The position numbers and the translations under genes were made by a program. A stretch of DNA of 64,000 bases. Origin: Adineta vaga (lineage: Eukaryota; Rotifera). Below the pieces are notes generated by a model, which saw nothing but the letters and a program-made list of their open reading frames with translations, did no database searches and was not told where the DNA came from. Location of the stretch: assembly GCA_021613535.1 (NCBI GenBank), contig CP075494.1:9114001-9178000 (forward strand), in the 5' to 3' direction. Positions 13,740 through 27,800 of this stretch are shown here, piece by piece (the first letter of the stretch is position 1; every line of letters begins with the position of its first letter).

Positions 13740-15771
13740 ATGGCTGACGACACAGAAATTGAACGAATGCTTGAAGAAAGAATGCAAGAAGATGTACAAA
13801 TCGGCAAACATCAAAATGGAGAAAAAATAGACGAAGACAAAGATAAAGACAGAGACAGAGACAAAGACAAAAAACATAAGAAACATAAACATCACAAACA
13901 TCATAAATCTCATAAAAGTGATAAAAAACATGAGAGAAAACGAAGTCGCTCTTCGAAACGTAGTCGTTCACCTCACAAGGATCGCCATCGTTCACCACCA
14001 CCACCACCGACATTACCTAGTGGAAAACGACGAGATGTCAATTCAGAATTACATCAATTAGCACAAACAATGAATCGAAATATAAGTTCAAAAGATATTT
14101 CGTCATCATCAAAATCAAATCGACGAGAAAAATCACCAGAATTAACACCTGAAGAACGAGATCTTCGGACTGTATTTTGTAAGTTGCCTTTTTTTTTAAA
14201 ATCTATATTTCGATCAGTCAGGAAGGATTTTTTTTGGGCAGAATATTTCATCTTTTTGTTTATTTTTAGGCATGCAACTAGCAGCAAAGATTCGACCACG
14301 TGATCTTGAAGATTTTTTTGCACGCGTTGGTAAAGTTCGTGATGTTCGTTTGATTACCGATCCTCGAACACGTCGATCGAAAGGTGTTGCTTATGTTGAA
14401 TTTCGTGACCTTGCTTGTGTACAAGCAGCTCTTGCTCTATCAGGTGAAAAAGTTCTTGGAATACCAATTAATATTAAACCGTCCAATGCAGAAAAAAATC
14501 GTCTAGCAGCACAAGCGGCAGCTGCTACAGCTGCTCAAAATTCAGTTATGACAAATGGTTTACTACCACAATCTGGGTCAGTAATACCAACACATGGTCC
14601 AATGAAATTATACGTCGGATCATTACATTTTAATATCACAGAAGATATGTTACGCGGTATTTTTGAACCGTTTGGACGTATTGATAATATTACATTGATG
14701 AAAGATCCTGATACCAATCGATCGAGAGGCTATGGTAAGTCAAGAGAGATTTTTTAAACGAAAGAGAAAAGAAACTGTAACGATTGTTTTTTTCTTTTTT
14801 ACAGGTTTTATTCAATTTGCACATGCAGAAGATGCAAAACGAGCGATGGAAAATTTAAATGGTTTTGAATTAGCTGGACGACCAATGAAAGTAGGTCATG
14901 TTACTGAACGAGCAGGTGAAATCAATTCTACTGCGACAAGTTTTCCATCGTATACTCCTGGCATTTCTTCATCATTTGCTGCTATGTCAAATCTTGATTC
15001 CGATGATCTCGATCATCGTGGTATTAATCTAGGTACAACTGGACGATTAGCATTAATGGCTAAATTAAGTGAAGGTAGTGGATTACAAATGCCTAAACAT
15101 GCTATTGATGCTTTACAAGCAGCACATAAACAAGCAGCTAGTTCTCAACATGTTCGTATACCTGATGCACCTAATCCACAACAATTAGCTACTGTAACTG
15201 CTGTTGGTACACAATGTTTTATGCTTTCAAATATGTTTGATCCCGTGAAAGAAGCAAGTGATAATCCGAATTGGGCACAAGAAATACGAGACGAAGTCAT
15301 TGAAGAATGTAATAAATATGGTGGTGTTATGCATATTTATGTTGATGAAAAAAGTTCAGATGGAAATGTTTATGTTAAATGTGCATCGATTGCTAGTGGT
15401 AAGTTCTATAAATGTATTATTTCAGTTTGTTTGTTCACCATTCTCTATCTGTCTATTAAAATTTGCGTGACAAAATCATTCACAAATTCTCAAAAATTTG
15501 CACAGTAGAAAGTGATCTATCTTCGAGTTCGATTTAGTCCCTTGAGTTTATAGTATGTTTTTGTTCTAAGCCCTGGAAATGATTTTTGTTTTAGTTATAT
15601 TTATATTTGTTTTTCTTTTCTTTTCTAGCAATTAATACCGTTAATTCACTTCATGGTCGATTCTTTTCCGGTCGTACGGTCGTCGGAAACTACATACCAA
15701 TTCAATCTTATCATAAACTTTTTCCAGCCGCAAGTACAGCAACAACACTTCTTACAACTTCATATCAATAG
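13740..15771 (+). CDS. RBM39: RBM39/CAPER-like RNA-binding splicing factor
   Basis: Nuclear SR-like splicing factor and transcription coactivator family. Exons 13740-14178, 14270-14734, 14805-15398 and 15629-15771 join in frame. Order: acidic start (MADDTEIERMLEERMQEDVQ), Lys/His/Asp-rich and RS-like region (HKKHKHHKHHKSHKS, KRSRSSKRSRSPHK), RRM1 (VFCMQLAAKIRPRDLEDFF; RNP1-like SKGVAYVEF), RRM2 (KLYVGSLHFNITEDMLRGIF; RNP1 SRGYGFIQF split by an intron), then the C-terminal U2AF-homology-type RRM3 (MFDPVKEAS through VYVKCASIASAINTV and LHGRFFSGRTVVGNYI). The domain order and the VFCMQLAAKIRPRDLE block identify the family. Length about 546 residues, close to vertebrate RBM39. Confidence 0.95.
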
Positions 15772-16430
15772 ATATATTGATCTATATAAATAATCATTCC
15801 ATTTAGAACGAGAAAGACTTGAATTAATATATAAATATAAATACATATATACATATGTTTATTATTTCGTAGGACAAAAAAAGAATTTCATGTGTTTTTG
15901 TTTTCGTTTTGTTTCTTCTTCTTGTATGTCTTTATAAACCAGAATGGTTTTGCATGAAAGTAACAAAAACCTGTGTGTGAAAACAGAAGAAAAGAAAAGA
16001 TATTTGATTTGATTTGAAAAAATTTCTTTTTCTTTGTTCTATTGAAGATAAATTGTCTTTGAAAAAACAACAACAACAACAATAACATTATCCATCAACA
16101 AATAGACTAATAGGAATCAAACCATGTTTTCATCAAAGTATTCTAGAATTGAACTCCATGACCTATGAGAATAAATTCCTTTATGGTTTCTGTCTTTCAC
16201 TTTTTTCCTTCCTTTACTTTCTGTATGATTGTGAATAAAGGACAAAAAAATATGAGACAAGTATTTTCGATCACGCCATTCTGGTCTGTCGAAACTGACT
16301 TACCAATATACGTAGAAATACGCTTATGTATATATATATATATGCATACGATTACCTTCTTGCAGTCTTTTATTTAGATATATATATATATATACATACA
16401 TACGTAAAAGAATAAAACAAAAACTATCCA
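15772..16430. other. Intergenic, RBM39-like to INSIG
   Basis: RBM39-like 3' UTR then the upstream region of INSIG; AT-rich, with (TA)n runs near 16327-16342 and 16378-16394. No gene seen. Confidence 0.45.
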
Positions 16431-17329
16431 ATGACAGCAATGCTTGTCGAACGCGCTTCACTGTATTCGTTACGATCTATAAAATTATTTACGTTTGGTT
16501 GTACATTAGCCGTTGTACTTATGACATTTCAATATGAACATAAATTACGACTATTTAATTCTCCTCGATTAATGCTTACCTTACCTGCCTTAAGTCTTAT
16601 ATCGATATGTGGTTTTGGTTCTGGTAATTATAAAAATAATTTTTTTTTTCTTTTTCTTGTTATACATTTTCATTTCATTTCTTTTTCTTTTCAGCATTAA
16701 TCAGTCTACTTTATCTAATGTTTATAACGACGATGGATCAAACATTCTTTTCTGAACATAATGATAATTTTATACGAAAATCTCAAGTCTGTAAATCGAT
16801 TGTAATATTTGTTGGAATCAATCATTTATGCGCTGTAAGTTCGATCTATTTCTTTAGATAAAAAAAAATTCGGATTCGTTTCTCTTTTTCGAATAGAAAA
16901 TTCCATTTCACAGTGATTTACATTTTACTGTAACATTAGCGTTTTTATGTATCGCATTTTGGTGGTGGTTTGATCGTACGAAGATTACTTTTCTTTTTGC
17001 TATTCTTGTGTCATTTATCTTAACAATGACTACAGAAATCTTATTGCGTGCTGGTGCATTTGAGTAAGTTGAATCTTTTCTCTCTTTAATTTTCATCGTA
17101 AATCATACTTTAGATATACATATTCGGATTTTTATTTGAAAACATGTGTACCTTGTTTAACATTTGCCGGTGCTATTCTCATAATTCAAATAACAAAGTT
17201 ATTATCTCAAGTAAATATTCTTTCTTCATCGAGAGATTTGCATGATTTGTTTTGTTTTCTTTCTAGCCTGATCAATCATCATCAACAATGGAAACGTCTG
17301 TTGAACAAGAACATGTAAAAAATGAATGA
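16431..17329 (+). CDS. INSIG: INSIG (insulin-induced gene) family ER membrane protein
   Basis: ER membrane protein that in animals retains SCAP/SREBP and directs sterol-dependent turnover of HMG-CoA reductase. Exons 16431-16623, 16695-16834, 16897-17063, 17114-17210 and 17267-17329 close in frame (219 residues). Family hallmarks: VFVGINHLCAKIPF (compare VFVGINHASAKLDF), then LAFLCIAFWWWFDRTK, which keeps the WW..FDR block, then GAFEYTYSDFYLKTCVPC. About six hydrophobic segments. The C-terminus is short and hydrophilic, without a clear KKxx motif. Many invertebrates are sterol auxotrophs, so the native role may concern other lipids; that is inference. Confidence 0.92.
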
Positions 17330-18869
17330 GATTATTTTTGATTTTTATCCAGATAGAATTTATTTGCATATACATATATGAGTTTTTGTATAACATTGTT
17401 ATTAGTTCGTATATATTTGTTACTTTATTGTCGAACATTGAACGACAATATTTTTTTTATGATATATATATATATATATATTTCTCTCTCAAGTTTTTCT
17501 TCATTTATTTGTGCAATGTACTGATAAACTATAGATATGAAACAACTGGTTCTTTACAAAGCACAAATCAAGAATGTTGACATTGTTGAAGAATAGAAAA
17601 CATTTTTCTGATTTCGTTCATTGATTTTTATTGAAAACATGTTTGTTCAGATATTTCTGTGTTCTCGTTTTGCATAGTATGATTTATATGTAATGCATTC
17701 GAATAAGTAAATAATATGTTGTAATTTGATTGGAAGAATGATAGCATGACTGGAGATAGTGTTAGGAAAAGAAGAGAAGTTAATCAGTGCATTAGAACAA
17801 CAGATAGTCAAGTATTTATTCAAAATCAGAGTAGTAGTAGTAGTAGTAGTAGTCGATCTTCCAGGGATTATTCTTCTCTCTCTGTAGAGAGAAAAAAAAC
17901 GACGCGTCATGTGAAATGATATTTATAATCGAAGGATTGCAGTGTTAAAATACCATAAATCAGATTAGAAGAAGAATACTAATAAAAGTGATTGTTGAGT
18001 ATTTAATGTCTTCTATATGATAAGACATTTTTGTCGACGAAAGAGTTTCATCTGTGAGAACTTACTTGAATTAATTAAAATGAATAATCAGCAACTATGA
18101 AACGTAATTGAAATGTCAAATACTATTTAAATTTTTATTTAATTATTGACTGATAGAAGCATATTGCTTGATTTTATTCCAACGATTGTTGAATATAATA
18201 TTCATTTTAACTATCTGTTCATATAAAATGATTATTATACGGTTGATTATGTCCAATAAAAGATTTTCATTTTCTCGTCGTTCAATATTATCAATTGTAG
18301 GACACTCTTATCTCTTGTTCTTTTTTCTTCTCCTTCTTCTTCTTCTTCTCGTCTTAAACGAATTTAATATCTAACAGATTTTCTTCTTGTTTTTCTCGAC
18401 TTAGAATCCGTTGATATAATTATAGCCGTTCAAAAAACCTAATGAACTGAATCCATAACTTCATCGTTCGTTCGTTCAATATGGCCAAGGCCTTTTTTTT
18501 TCGCTCAAACATATAATAACAAAAAGTTAGCCGTACGATTATCTCAATGCAATGAATGTTCTCTTTTGTGCGATTACTATATAAATAGCGAATGAGAGAG
18601 AGAGAGAGAGACATACACACACAGAGACACAGAGTAGAGACGAAGAAAAAAATCTCCAGCTACTCCTACTATCATATAACGCTCAACGGCAACCGCAGGA
18701 AGCAACACATCCTATACAAGCTCATCTCATTCTCTATCTCTGTTGTTGTCTCAATTGTGTTTTATCGTTCCGACAATCAAGTACCCTGTCGTTCTCTATT
18801 TAAGTGAAAATATTCATTTTCAATTCGTTTTGTTAACAAACAACGAATAACAAAAACAAAATATATACA
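17330..18869. other. Intergenic region, INSIG to Ig-domain gene
   Basis: AT-rich, with (TA)n near 17462-17479, an (AGT)8 microsatellite (17830-17853) and a (GA)n/(CA)n stretch (18594-18630) shortly before the Ig-domain gene start. No coding exon supported. Confidence 0.45.
17830..17853 (+). repeat. (AGT)8 microsatellite
   Basis: Eight uninterrupted AGT units in intergenic DNA. Confidence 0.9.
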
Positions 18870-21800
18870 ATGTTATGGACACATTTTATTAGCTTGTTAT
18901 TCTTTATTAAAACGTCATCTCTTCAAGATATAAACGGTAAGACTAATATTCATACATTATCAAACGTAATCATGCATCAGATGATTGAAATTGAACATAT
19001 GCTTATCTAGAAAAGGAAGCATATTTATCATGACAAAAAATGACAACATAGATCATCAAAAATGTTTTTTTCAAATTCATACGTAGTATGATGATGTAAA
19101 CAATAGTTTGACTACACACACACGCACACACACATAGATTATAATAATGTTCAAATTCAGCTATAATTCGTATCAATTACATTTTTTTATGCATGTATAA
19201 TTAGAAAATGTGACATTGTCCAGCTGTAAAATCCCATAACTTTTTTGAGCATCATCACCTATTTATCGATCTACTTGTGGGCGGCCACCCACTTTAATAG
19301 TTGACAAGTTCTCTCTTGATTGTACTTACATCATATAGACATACACACACAGCATCTCTCAGATGGTGGTCAGAGTGTTGAATTATTCTGTTCGCTCTTA
19401 TATGATCTGTTTACCTTGGAGAGGAGAGTGATGAAAGATTATGTCATATGTTCATCATCATCATCATAAAAGATGTTAACGAAATCTTAACTAGTAGGAA
19501 TCAGAATGGCTCATCTGTCCGTAATTATCATGGACGTTGGTCAGAACAATAATGAACGATTTCTCAATTATATTTCCTAGTCGTTATGCAAATTTCAATT
19601 GAGCATATACATCATTTGCATTTGAACACATTAAGAAGTTCGTTCATTTGGGATGTGTATATAATATAAATTGAGAAAAGAAAAGAAAAGAAAAACGAAT
19701 TCAATAGAGAATAGAACATATCGTTTGTTCATTTGATTCTGTCTTTGCATCTTTGATGAGTTGCCTAATGTAGTTCGTATAAATCAAGGTTAACTGATTT
19801 CTTCTTCTTTAGGCAATAACAAGGATCATCTTTTCTTTTCTTTTCTCTTTTCTACTCTAGGCGAAAATCGAACAATAATTAGACCATTACAATCTAATGT
19901 TACAGTAACTAGTGGACAAAAAGCTAGATTAACATGTGTATTCGATCGCATAAATCATGATTTGTCTATTTTATCATCCCATCAATTAATATGGATTCGA
20001 CAAAGTCATGCATCATATGATGCTGATTTAATTCTTGCACATAATCAAGATTCTTTAATATCCGATGATCGTTTATCTATTCAACGTACTGATATTGATT
20101 ATTCATTAGTCATAACTAATGTAAATATTGCTGATGAGGGACCCTATGCTTGTGAAGTGAATACACAACCGCCACAAAAAGCTACGATTAGTTTATATGT
20201 TCAAGGTAAGAATTCTTTTATAAATGCGTATATGTGGGTGGATAATATAGACATATAGTTCAATATAACGCATCGATTAAATTGATCAACAAGAAAACCT
20301 AGTCGAACTTAGCCGAATTGTTTATATAAGGAGAAAGAAGAATGAGAATGCCAGACGAAATGAAACGAGAATGTTCTTTTATATTTATATTTATATATAT
20401 ATATATAACGAGTATGAAAAGAAAATCGGTATATGATGATGATCGGAAGTTCTGGCAGACAGCAACATACATCTATAGTAACAAAACTCAAGCAAAAGAA
20501 AATGTTTATTTGAATGAGTGATGATATTTTGTTGTCTATCGACATGCGTCTATGAAACAGAGACACATTCGAAATTGCTTTGTAGCGTACGTTTCATGTC
20601 AATAAGTTCTTTTGTTTGTTATCATTTATGCGTGGAAATTCTGCGTTTCTTTTGACACTTTAATAATAGATATGCACGATGGTGAGAAGTTCTTAGATCA
20701 ATTCGAATTTGCTAATGTAATTTGATTTATGTGTAAATTTCAGCGAAGAATATTGTCACAGAATTTGAATGATAATTAGTATTTTGTTTTCTAAATTGAC
20801 CTTGAATACTACTGGAGAAATGACGAGAAAAAAATATTATTAGTTTAAATCCAATATCTGAATAATTATTATTCAATCGTAGAAATCAACATATATGTAC
20901 ACCTGAACATAGATTACTGTTTTATATCATGGCGGAATAATTGATAGAGTGATCTGTTTGATTTCTGATTTCATCACGCATTATGATTAGTGAATATGAT
21001 AGATAGAAACGAGAAACAAAAAGCATATGTATTTTTATCAACTTATAGAATTGTTTTCTTGATTGTTCGTATTTGATTAACTCTTACATAAGTTTTCTTT
21101 TGTGAGTCATGTTGAAGTCGAGTATTCGAGTGCTTGCAATTATATCATCTAGAAAGGATTGAAATAGTCACGGTTGATTGATTCAAATGCTGAACAATGA
21201 AAGTATATACATATATCGTAGAATTGTACTTACTTCAATCATTGATGATGCATAGGATTGACTCGGAAGAATATCTGTCGGTTTCAAATCGAGCTAATGA
21301 TCGTTTCTTTTTGATTGCAACTGTATTTTTACCAATATTCGCTCAAATTGCTTATATTTTCGATGTTTTCTATTATCATTCGAACAGCAAAACAAATAGT
21401 GGATATGAAGGTTTACTTTCATCGATTCTTAGTGTTTTTGCTTATTTACAATACTGCGTACCAATTCAATCACGAATGATTCGTTTTTTCTATCATTTAT
21501 TTATATGGCTTTTAACTGAAATTGGTACATTAGGTCATTTAATATCTTATGCAAATCGAGATGATAAATTTCATGTTGTTCTTTATTCGATTTGGGGTAT
21601 AATTGATTCGATTTATTTCGGTTGTTTAATCTATTGTCGTGTATTTCCCAAAGTTCATCATTTACGTGTGCATATGGCAATTGAACAGCGACATTTGTTT
21701 CATTTCATCTCACGTTTAGAAATAATTCTTGCAATATTCATTCCCGTCTTTTTCGATACACGTCTAATAACTTTAACTAAAGATAATATTGCATTCTATA

Positions 21801-24800
21801 TTTTATTTGATTTTTTTGCTGAATATTATCATCGTTTTCAAGGATTGGCAATTAAAGCAACGCTTTATACATTTGTCATTACAGTTACAGCATCTGTAGC
21901 GACAGAATGGATTCATATTGCAAAACGTGAAATCAAATATGAAATTGCATCATTAATCTGTGAATTGACAGCAGCTTGTTTATGTTATTCATTGATTGTA
22001 ATGCAATTCTTTCCACAAAATTTCATTTCACGAAAACGACAAACAAAAAATAAACATCGACAAACAGTATCATCGATATTATCTCACCAGACATTTCATA
22101 GTCGACAGAGTAATGAAATAGTTTTAGAAAAGAATGTATGTTATTTCTGACTTAATAAACAATTATGTTTAATTTAGCAAGAAAACAAAGAAAAGTTATG
22201 CATAACAGATTACGATTCAAAGAACAAGCTTTTTCATGTATAGGACTTTCCTTTTACATCTGTAAAAAAATTTAGACAATCTGTTCAATTGACATTTTTC
22301 TCATTAACTTTCTAGACGTATAGGTATTACTTTTTTTTCTAAAGTATTAAACACCTTTCTATTGTTATGATCGTAATTAGTGTAAATATTCGATGCCCTA
22401 ATAAAATGTCATAAATTACTAAAAAAAAACTTAAACATTTTCATGAAAAATTATTAACAACTTTTGTTCGAGTTTTTTTTCAGCGAAAGTGTATTCTATC
22501 ACTTCTATGTTAATTGAGAATGTTATTTGAACATGACAAGTATTTTTTTTCAATCTCCGTAATCTAATGCGATTTGTACACAATCGTTGCATGTTATAAC
22601 AATGTATTGATTATATTACAATTGTTTTTATGTAGTTAATCAAAGTAAAAAATTCATTGAAATCACACGTTTTCTTCTAATATTGCATGAAGAACTTGAT
22701 ATTTATCGTGATATTCATCATTTAGGAAGTTTTTTGTCACATTAATTGTGTTACTATCTTCAAGGCTATCATGTTTTTTTCTCTCTAACTACATTTTTCA
22801 GTACTAAAGTGAACGTATAAGTATACATTATTGAATCTATAGTAGTCTATCACAGTGTATAGATACTCCCACAATATTTAAGAGATTTTTCTTCATTTCA
22901 AGTACTATCGCTTTTCATGAGAATGTCTGACTATTGGTAGTCATGATTCTCTGAAATAATTCTTTATTGAATGCCTGTCTAACAGCTCCTGGTTTCTTTC
23001 TTAATTATCACTATTTAATTTACATAGTTGATGTAATCAAGCTTGATAGAAGTAGTTAAATATCATACTGAAAGGATGGTAATGGCGTAAACGCGAGTCT
23101 AACAATTTCTGTTACTATTTATATTTATATGATATTAATTTATGTAATATCATTCAAGCAGATATTCCGACCCTCGAATAATTGATAAAGATTTTGTGTT
23201 GATGAATCAAGTCATTCAAACAAGCAGATGTTGTGTCTCATTTTACATTGATTTCATAACGAGATATTGAGGTACTATCGAAAATTTCATCAAAAGATTC
23301 GAATAAATATTGAAAAAAAAGTTTTTGATGATATATTGCAGCTGTTTATATATTGATAATTTCTCCAGAATATAAATCACATAAGGAACACTTTTTTTAA
23401 ATAGAAATACCAACAATTATTGATAATGGTACATCATCACCGCTTATTGTCAACGAACATGATAATATAACATTGGAATGTTATGCTCGAGGTCGACCTC
23501 AACCATATTTTTCATGGTTTCGATTGAGTGGAGATAAATCAGAACATATAGAAATTGGCAATCAAATTTTAGCAGTTCATACTGTTGGTCTATTTCCTAT
23601 AATCAATGTAAATCGTTATCAAAGTGGACATTATGAATGTCGAGCGTCGAATGGTGTTAGTGAACATATTGTTAGCAAAACGATTGAATTACGTGTTCTC
23701 TGTAAGTAGATATCGGTTTGAAAAATCTTTGTCATCAGTTTTTTCCGCATAATTTCTGATTTCATAGAGTCTTGATTGATGTATGAAACATATTTTGATG
23801 TAATAATTTGTTGGAAATGAATATGTATATATTTCTGGTTTGTTTTATTTATCAGCAGAAAATATTGCCTCAAACTTGGTGCCCTTCAACGAGCAAACAT
23901 AACCTCCTGTTTGATCGAATGACCCCCTCGATGATAATTATGATGTGAAGATTTGTTGTTATAACGTATAGAATAAGTTTTTATCCTAACGTGAATTCAC
24001 ATCATTTACAGATGTGCGTATATATAAGAAAAAGATGATGAACGATTGTTCTTGAGAGAAAAAGAAACGCCGACCATCGACCGGCAGTACGCAAGATTGC
24101 ATTTGACCTCAATCATGCTCATTAGCAGTGCCTACTAGCGAACAATAACAACCATGGAAAAGAAAGAAGAAAAAGAACTTGACCTATGTCTATCCACTGT
24201 ATTCAATAACAAAAGAACGTAACCGGAAATGATCGACGCGCCGTCGTTCAAGTTGACCGATGTGAATAACAAAAATAATGCTTCCTGAGAAAATCTCTCT
24301 ATTACGCAGAATATCATCTTTGATTCTTCTTGATAAGACTAAGTAAATAATTGATGTTTTCCTTTTTTTTTCAAAGAATAAAAAACGTAGTTTGCTATTG
24401 ATTAACATTGAGTAAATTTTAACTAAAGTGAAAGAACAAAGAAAGTGCTTGTAAAAAGCATAATTTAAACATCAGTACTTCACACACTATTTTCCTAAGC
24501 ACTCATCTAAGTAATGTTTTTCTTTCCGCTTTCTCAAGAAATAAGATAGATCAAAGTATTTCAATATTATCATGAAAATGTTCTTAGAAATTTTAGAGCA
24601 ATGACATTAAATATTCACAAATAGGTGGGTTCGTAATCATGCATTGAAATAAATCGATGCCGCCTAATATTAATATATGAATTATTACCTAACTTTTTAC
24701 ATAAAATATGATCAGATCAAAGAGACAGTATTCTCGGAAAATTTTTAAGATGAATCTTGGTCAATATAGAATGTCATGTCTTTTATGTTGACCTCCACAA

Positions 24801-27800
24801 CAGGAGAGTGTATCGAGACTCTATTTAGGAACGTTTACACAAATAGTATATAATCAAGTGTCGTGATTCTTTAAATACAATGATGTCCTTTAAGACAGTT
24901 TTTGTTTGTTCATATTGATTTTTCCCGTCTTCAGAGTTCATTTTTTTAAAATAACTTCGGTTCATATTACCACTTAATGTCAATTTACAACGAGAAAAAA
25001 GTGGAGAAAAGTAATGCGCGCAACGGAATAAAAAACGGAAAATAGAGAGAGAGAGAGGGAGAGGGAGTTGTTAAAAAAAATAAGAGAGAAAGATAGCTAT
25101 TGCACAGATTTTCTTTCTCTTCCTCTCCTCCGCGCGCTCTCTTCCTCTCTCTGGCTTTTGCTCTCGCTCTCTTCTCTCATCACTTCGCATTGTTGTGTTG
25201 TTGTTCATCTTCATCTCTCTCTCTCTATCTCTCTCCTGCTTGTGCTTGGTTATTTCTCGCTTAGTCAAAAACACAGATGATTACCAATAACACCTACGCA
25301 TCTACCATTGTTTACTGACGTCATCATCGCAATAGCTATCATCTATTTCAAATACAAGTCTTTCTCAGATTTCAAAGCACAATATATATATAGATTTGAT
25401 AACAGTGAAGTCCCAACGTCGAACGCATATACATTCACAAAATTATCATTGATTGAAATCTTTTTACACGTCTTTTTGACAAAGGCAAAAGAAAAATAAA
25501 CGCAATACAATGGCATCCTGGTTTATTACTTTGAATATTCTTCTGCTTATATCAACACCCTTTTTACAAGCTCGTTTTCGAATCAATTTAAAACGACGAT
25601 ATCCAATGTCAACAAAACCTTTCGTACCACCACCCCTTCCTATGGATGATAATTCATATCATGCTTCTGATGGCGACGATTCTTTGATAGAATCATCTTT
25701 AATAACAACAACAGCACGACCTAAAAATCGTGCTAGTGAAGAACAAGTTCAACAATTTACGCGTCTGATCTATGATCGTTTAAATTTGAAGGAACCACCT
25801 AATGTCACTGTGCATGCCCAGGATGGCACTGGCATTCCACCGTCAATTGTTAAACAACTTGAACAACATCATATGCATCATAAAGAAGAAGATAATTTAT
25901 CTTCACAACAAAAATATCGTGATGAAAATCAACCAACAACGGAACGCGCTATTCTACCTGGTGATTTTATTCCAAATCATGCATGTCAACGACAATTAGC
26001 AATCAAATTCAATTTGAATAAGGAAACAGCCACCAATATTGATTGTTTTCGCTTTACTAAATCACCTATGGAATCGAAAAGTTTACCAACAAATCAAATC
26101 ATTACACAATTACGTATATATGTCAAAAAGAATTATTTTCATTTTAACAATGAACTTAAACATATAACACCAGATATGTTTCGAATCTATCAAGTTTTTC
26201 GACCAACATCAAATGATACATCACCACATCCGTTTCGTTCTCTTACAGGTACAATACATTTATCGATCAGTCAAGTTAAACAATTAAATGACAAATGGTT
26301 TGAATTAACTATTGATCCAGATCATGAACAAATCAGTATCGAACAAATTTATAAACAATTTATTATGCCACTTTATGGTCTAGCAATCAATCATGAACTT
26401 CAACCATCATCATCATCATCGTCACCATTACGGTCATCTTATTATCGTCGATATTACACAAAAAAGAGCTTTGATGGTTTCTTTGGTTCCAATGAAAATG
26501 AAGATGATGGTAACGATTCTACACAACAATTACCATATATGCTGGTTGAATATGGTGAAATTGTACCCGGATCTGGAAATCGAGCTACACGCGGCATTAG
26601 AAAAGCACGTCCAGAAGCAACATGTGACCCGAAAAGTCCATGTTGTCGACGTTCACTTACAATTGATCTTGATCAAGGCAATAATGCATTGAATTTTGTC
26701 ATTTATCCAAGAAAAATCGATATTGGAGAATGTATTGGTGTATGTGGCACAAGCGGTTCATCACTTAAATTTATCGATGTTAAAAATGCCCAACAAAACA
26801 ATGAACAAAATGCAGCACATAATCTTCTTTTACTGCATCATAATGGTTTTCATCATTATAAAAATACAACAACGACACATGAACGTAAAGCCGATCAACA
26901 ATCATCTCATTGTTGTTCGTATTCACGCACAGGTGGCCTCGAACTTATGTATACAACTACAAATGGTGGACCTATTATACGTAAATATATACCAGGTATA
27001 ATTGTTGAAGAATGCAGATGTGGATTACCGGCTACAATTCAATAAGTCTAAAGACAGGCAGACTTTGTTCTAAAACAGTTCATTGTCGTCGTCGTCGTCG
27101 TCATCATTGTTGTCTTCATCTGCCTCTGTGATACACATCTCATTTAAAATAGACTGAAGTTCGAAGGGTAAGATTCACGGAAAGCTTAACAGAAAACTCG
27201 CTCTCTTTCTCTCTCTCTCTTGTTCTTCGTCGAACTCGGTGATTGAACTTTTCTTTTCATCTTGTGCCATTTTTTCCGTTATTATCATTTTGTTGTCTTT
27301 TGTGCGTGTATGTGTTAACATAACTTTTTCTTTTTCGTTTGTTTTTTTCAAAGCCTGATTTAGTGAACGAAGATATCCGTTCAAACATAGAATACAGATA
27401 TTCTGCTGGTCAGTTTGTTCTTCTTGACCATTTGAATTTCGATTTAGTAAGACGAACAGTTCTGTCGGCCAGCCGCTGTAAGCTTTTACTCGTTTAATGA
27501 ACTGTTGCGTATAGAATTCTCTGCTTACCATGCATAGTTAACGATAAATATTTGCTATTGTTAATCTTGCATCGATCTGATTCTATTCTCATCATCATCA
27601 TCATCATCTCTTCTTCTTTTTTCATGTTATTTGCACTTTATTGAACAAATTCCACAACGTTATATTTTGTCTCTTGATTTGTGTAACAAATAATAATATC
27701 GTTTTTTGTTCTCATTTTTCTTCTTCAAGTTTTCCTCTGCACGTACGCGTGTTTATGTAATTGTATGTGTTTGCATATATGTTGATGAAACATGACGATC

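Noticed and set aside
13722-14013. Hydrophobic minus-strand frames
   Set aside because: Antisense of the Lys/His/Asp-rich start of the RBM39-like gene; composition comes from that low-complexity coding sequence.
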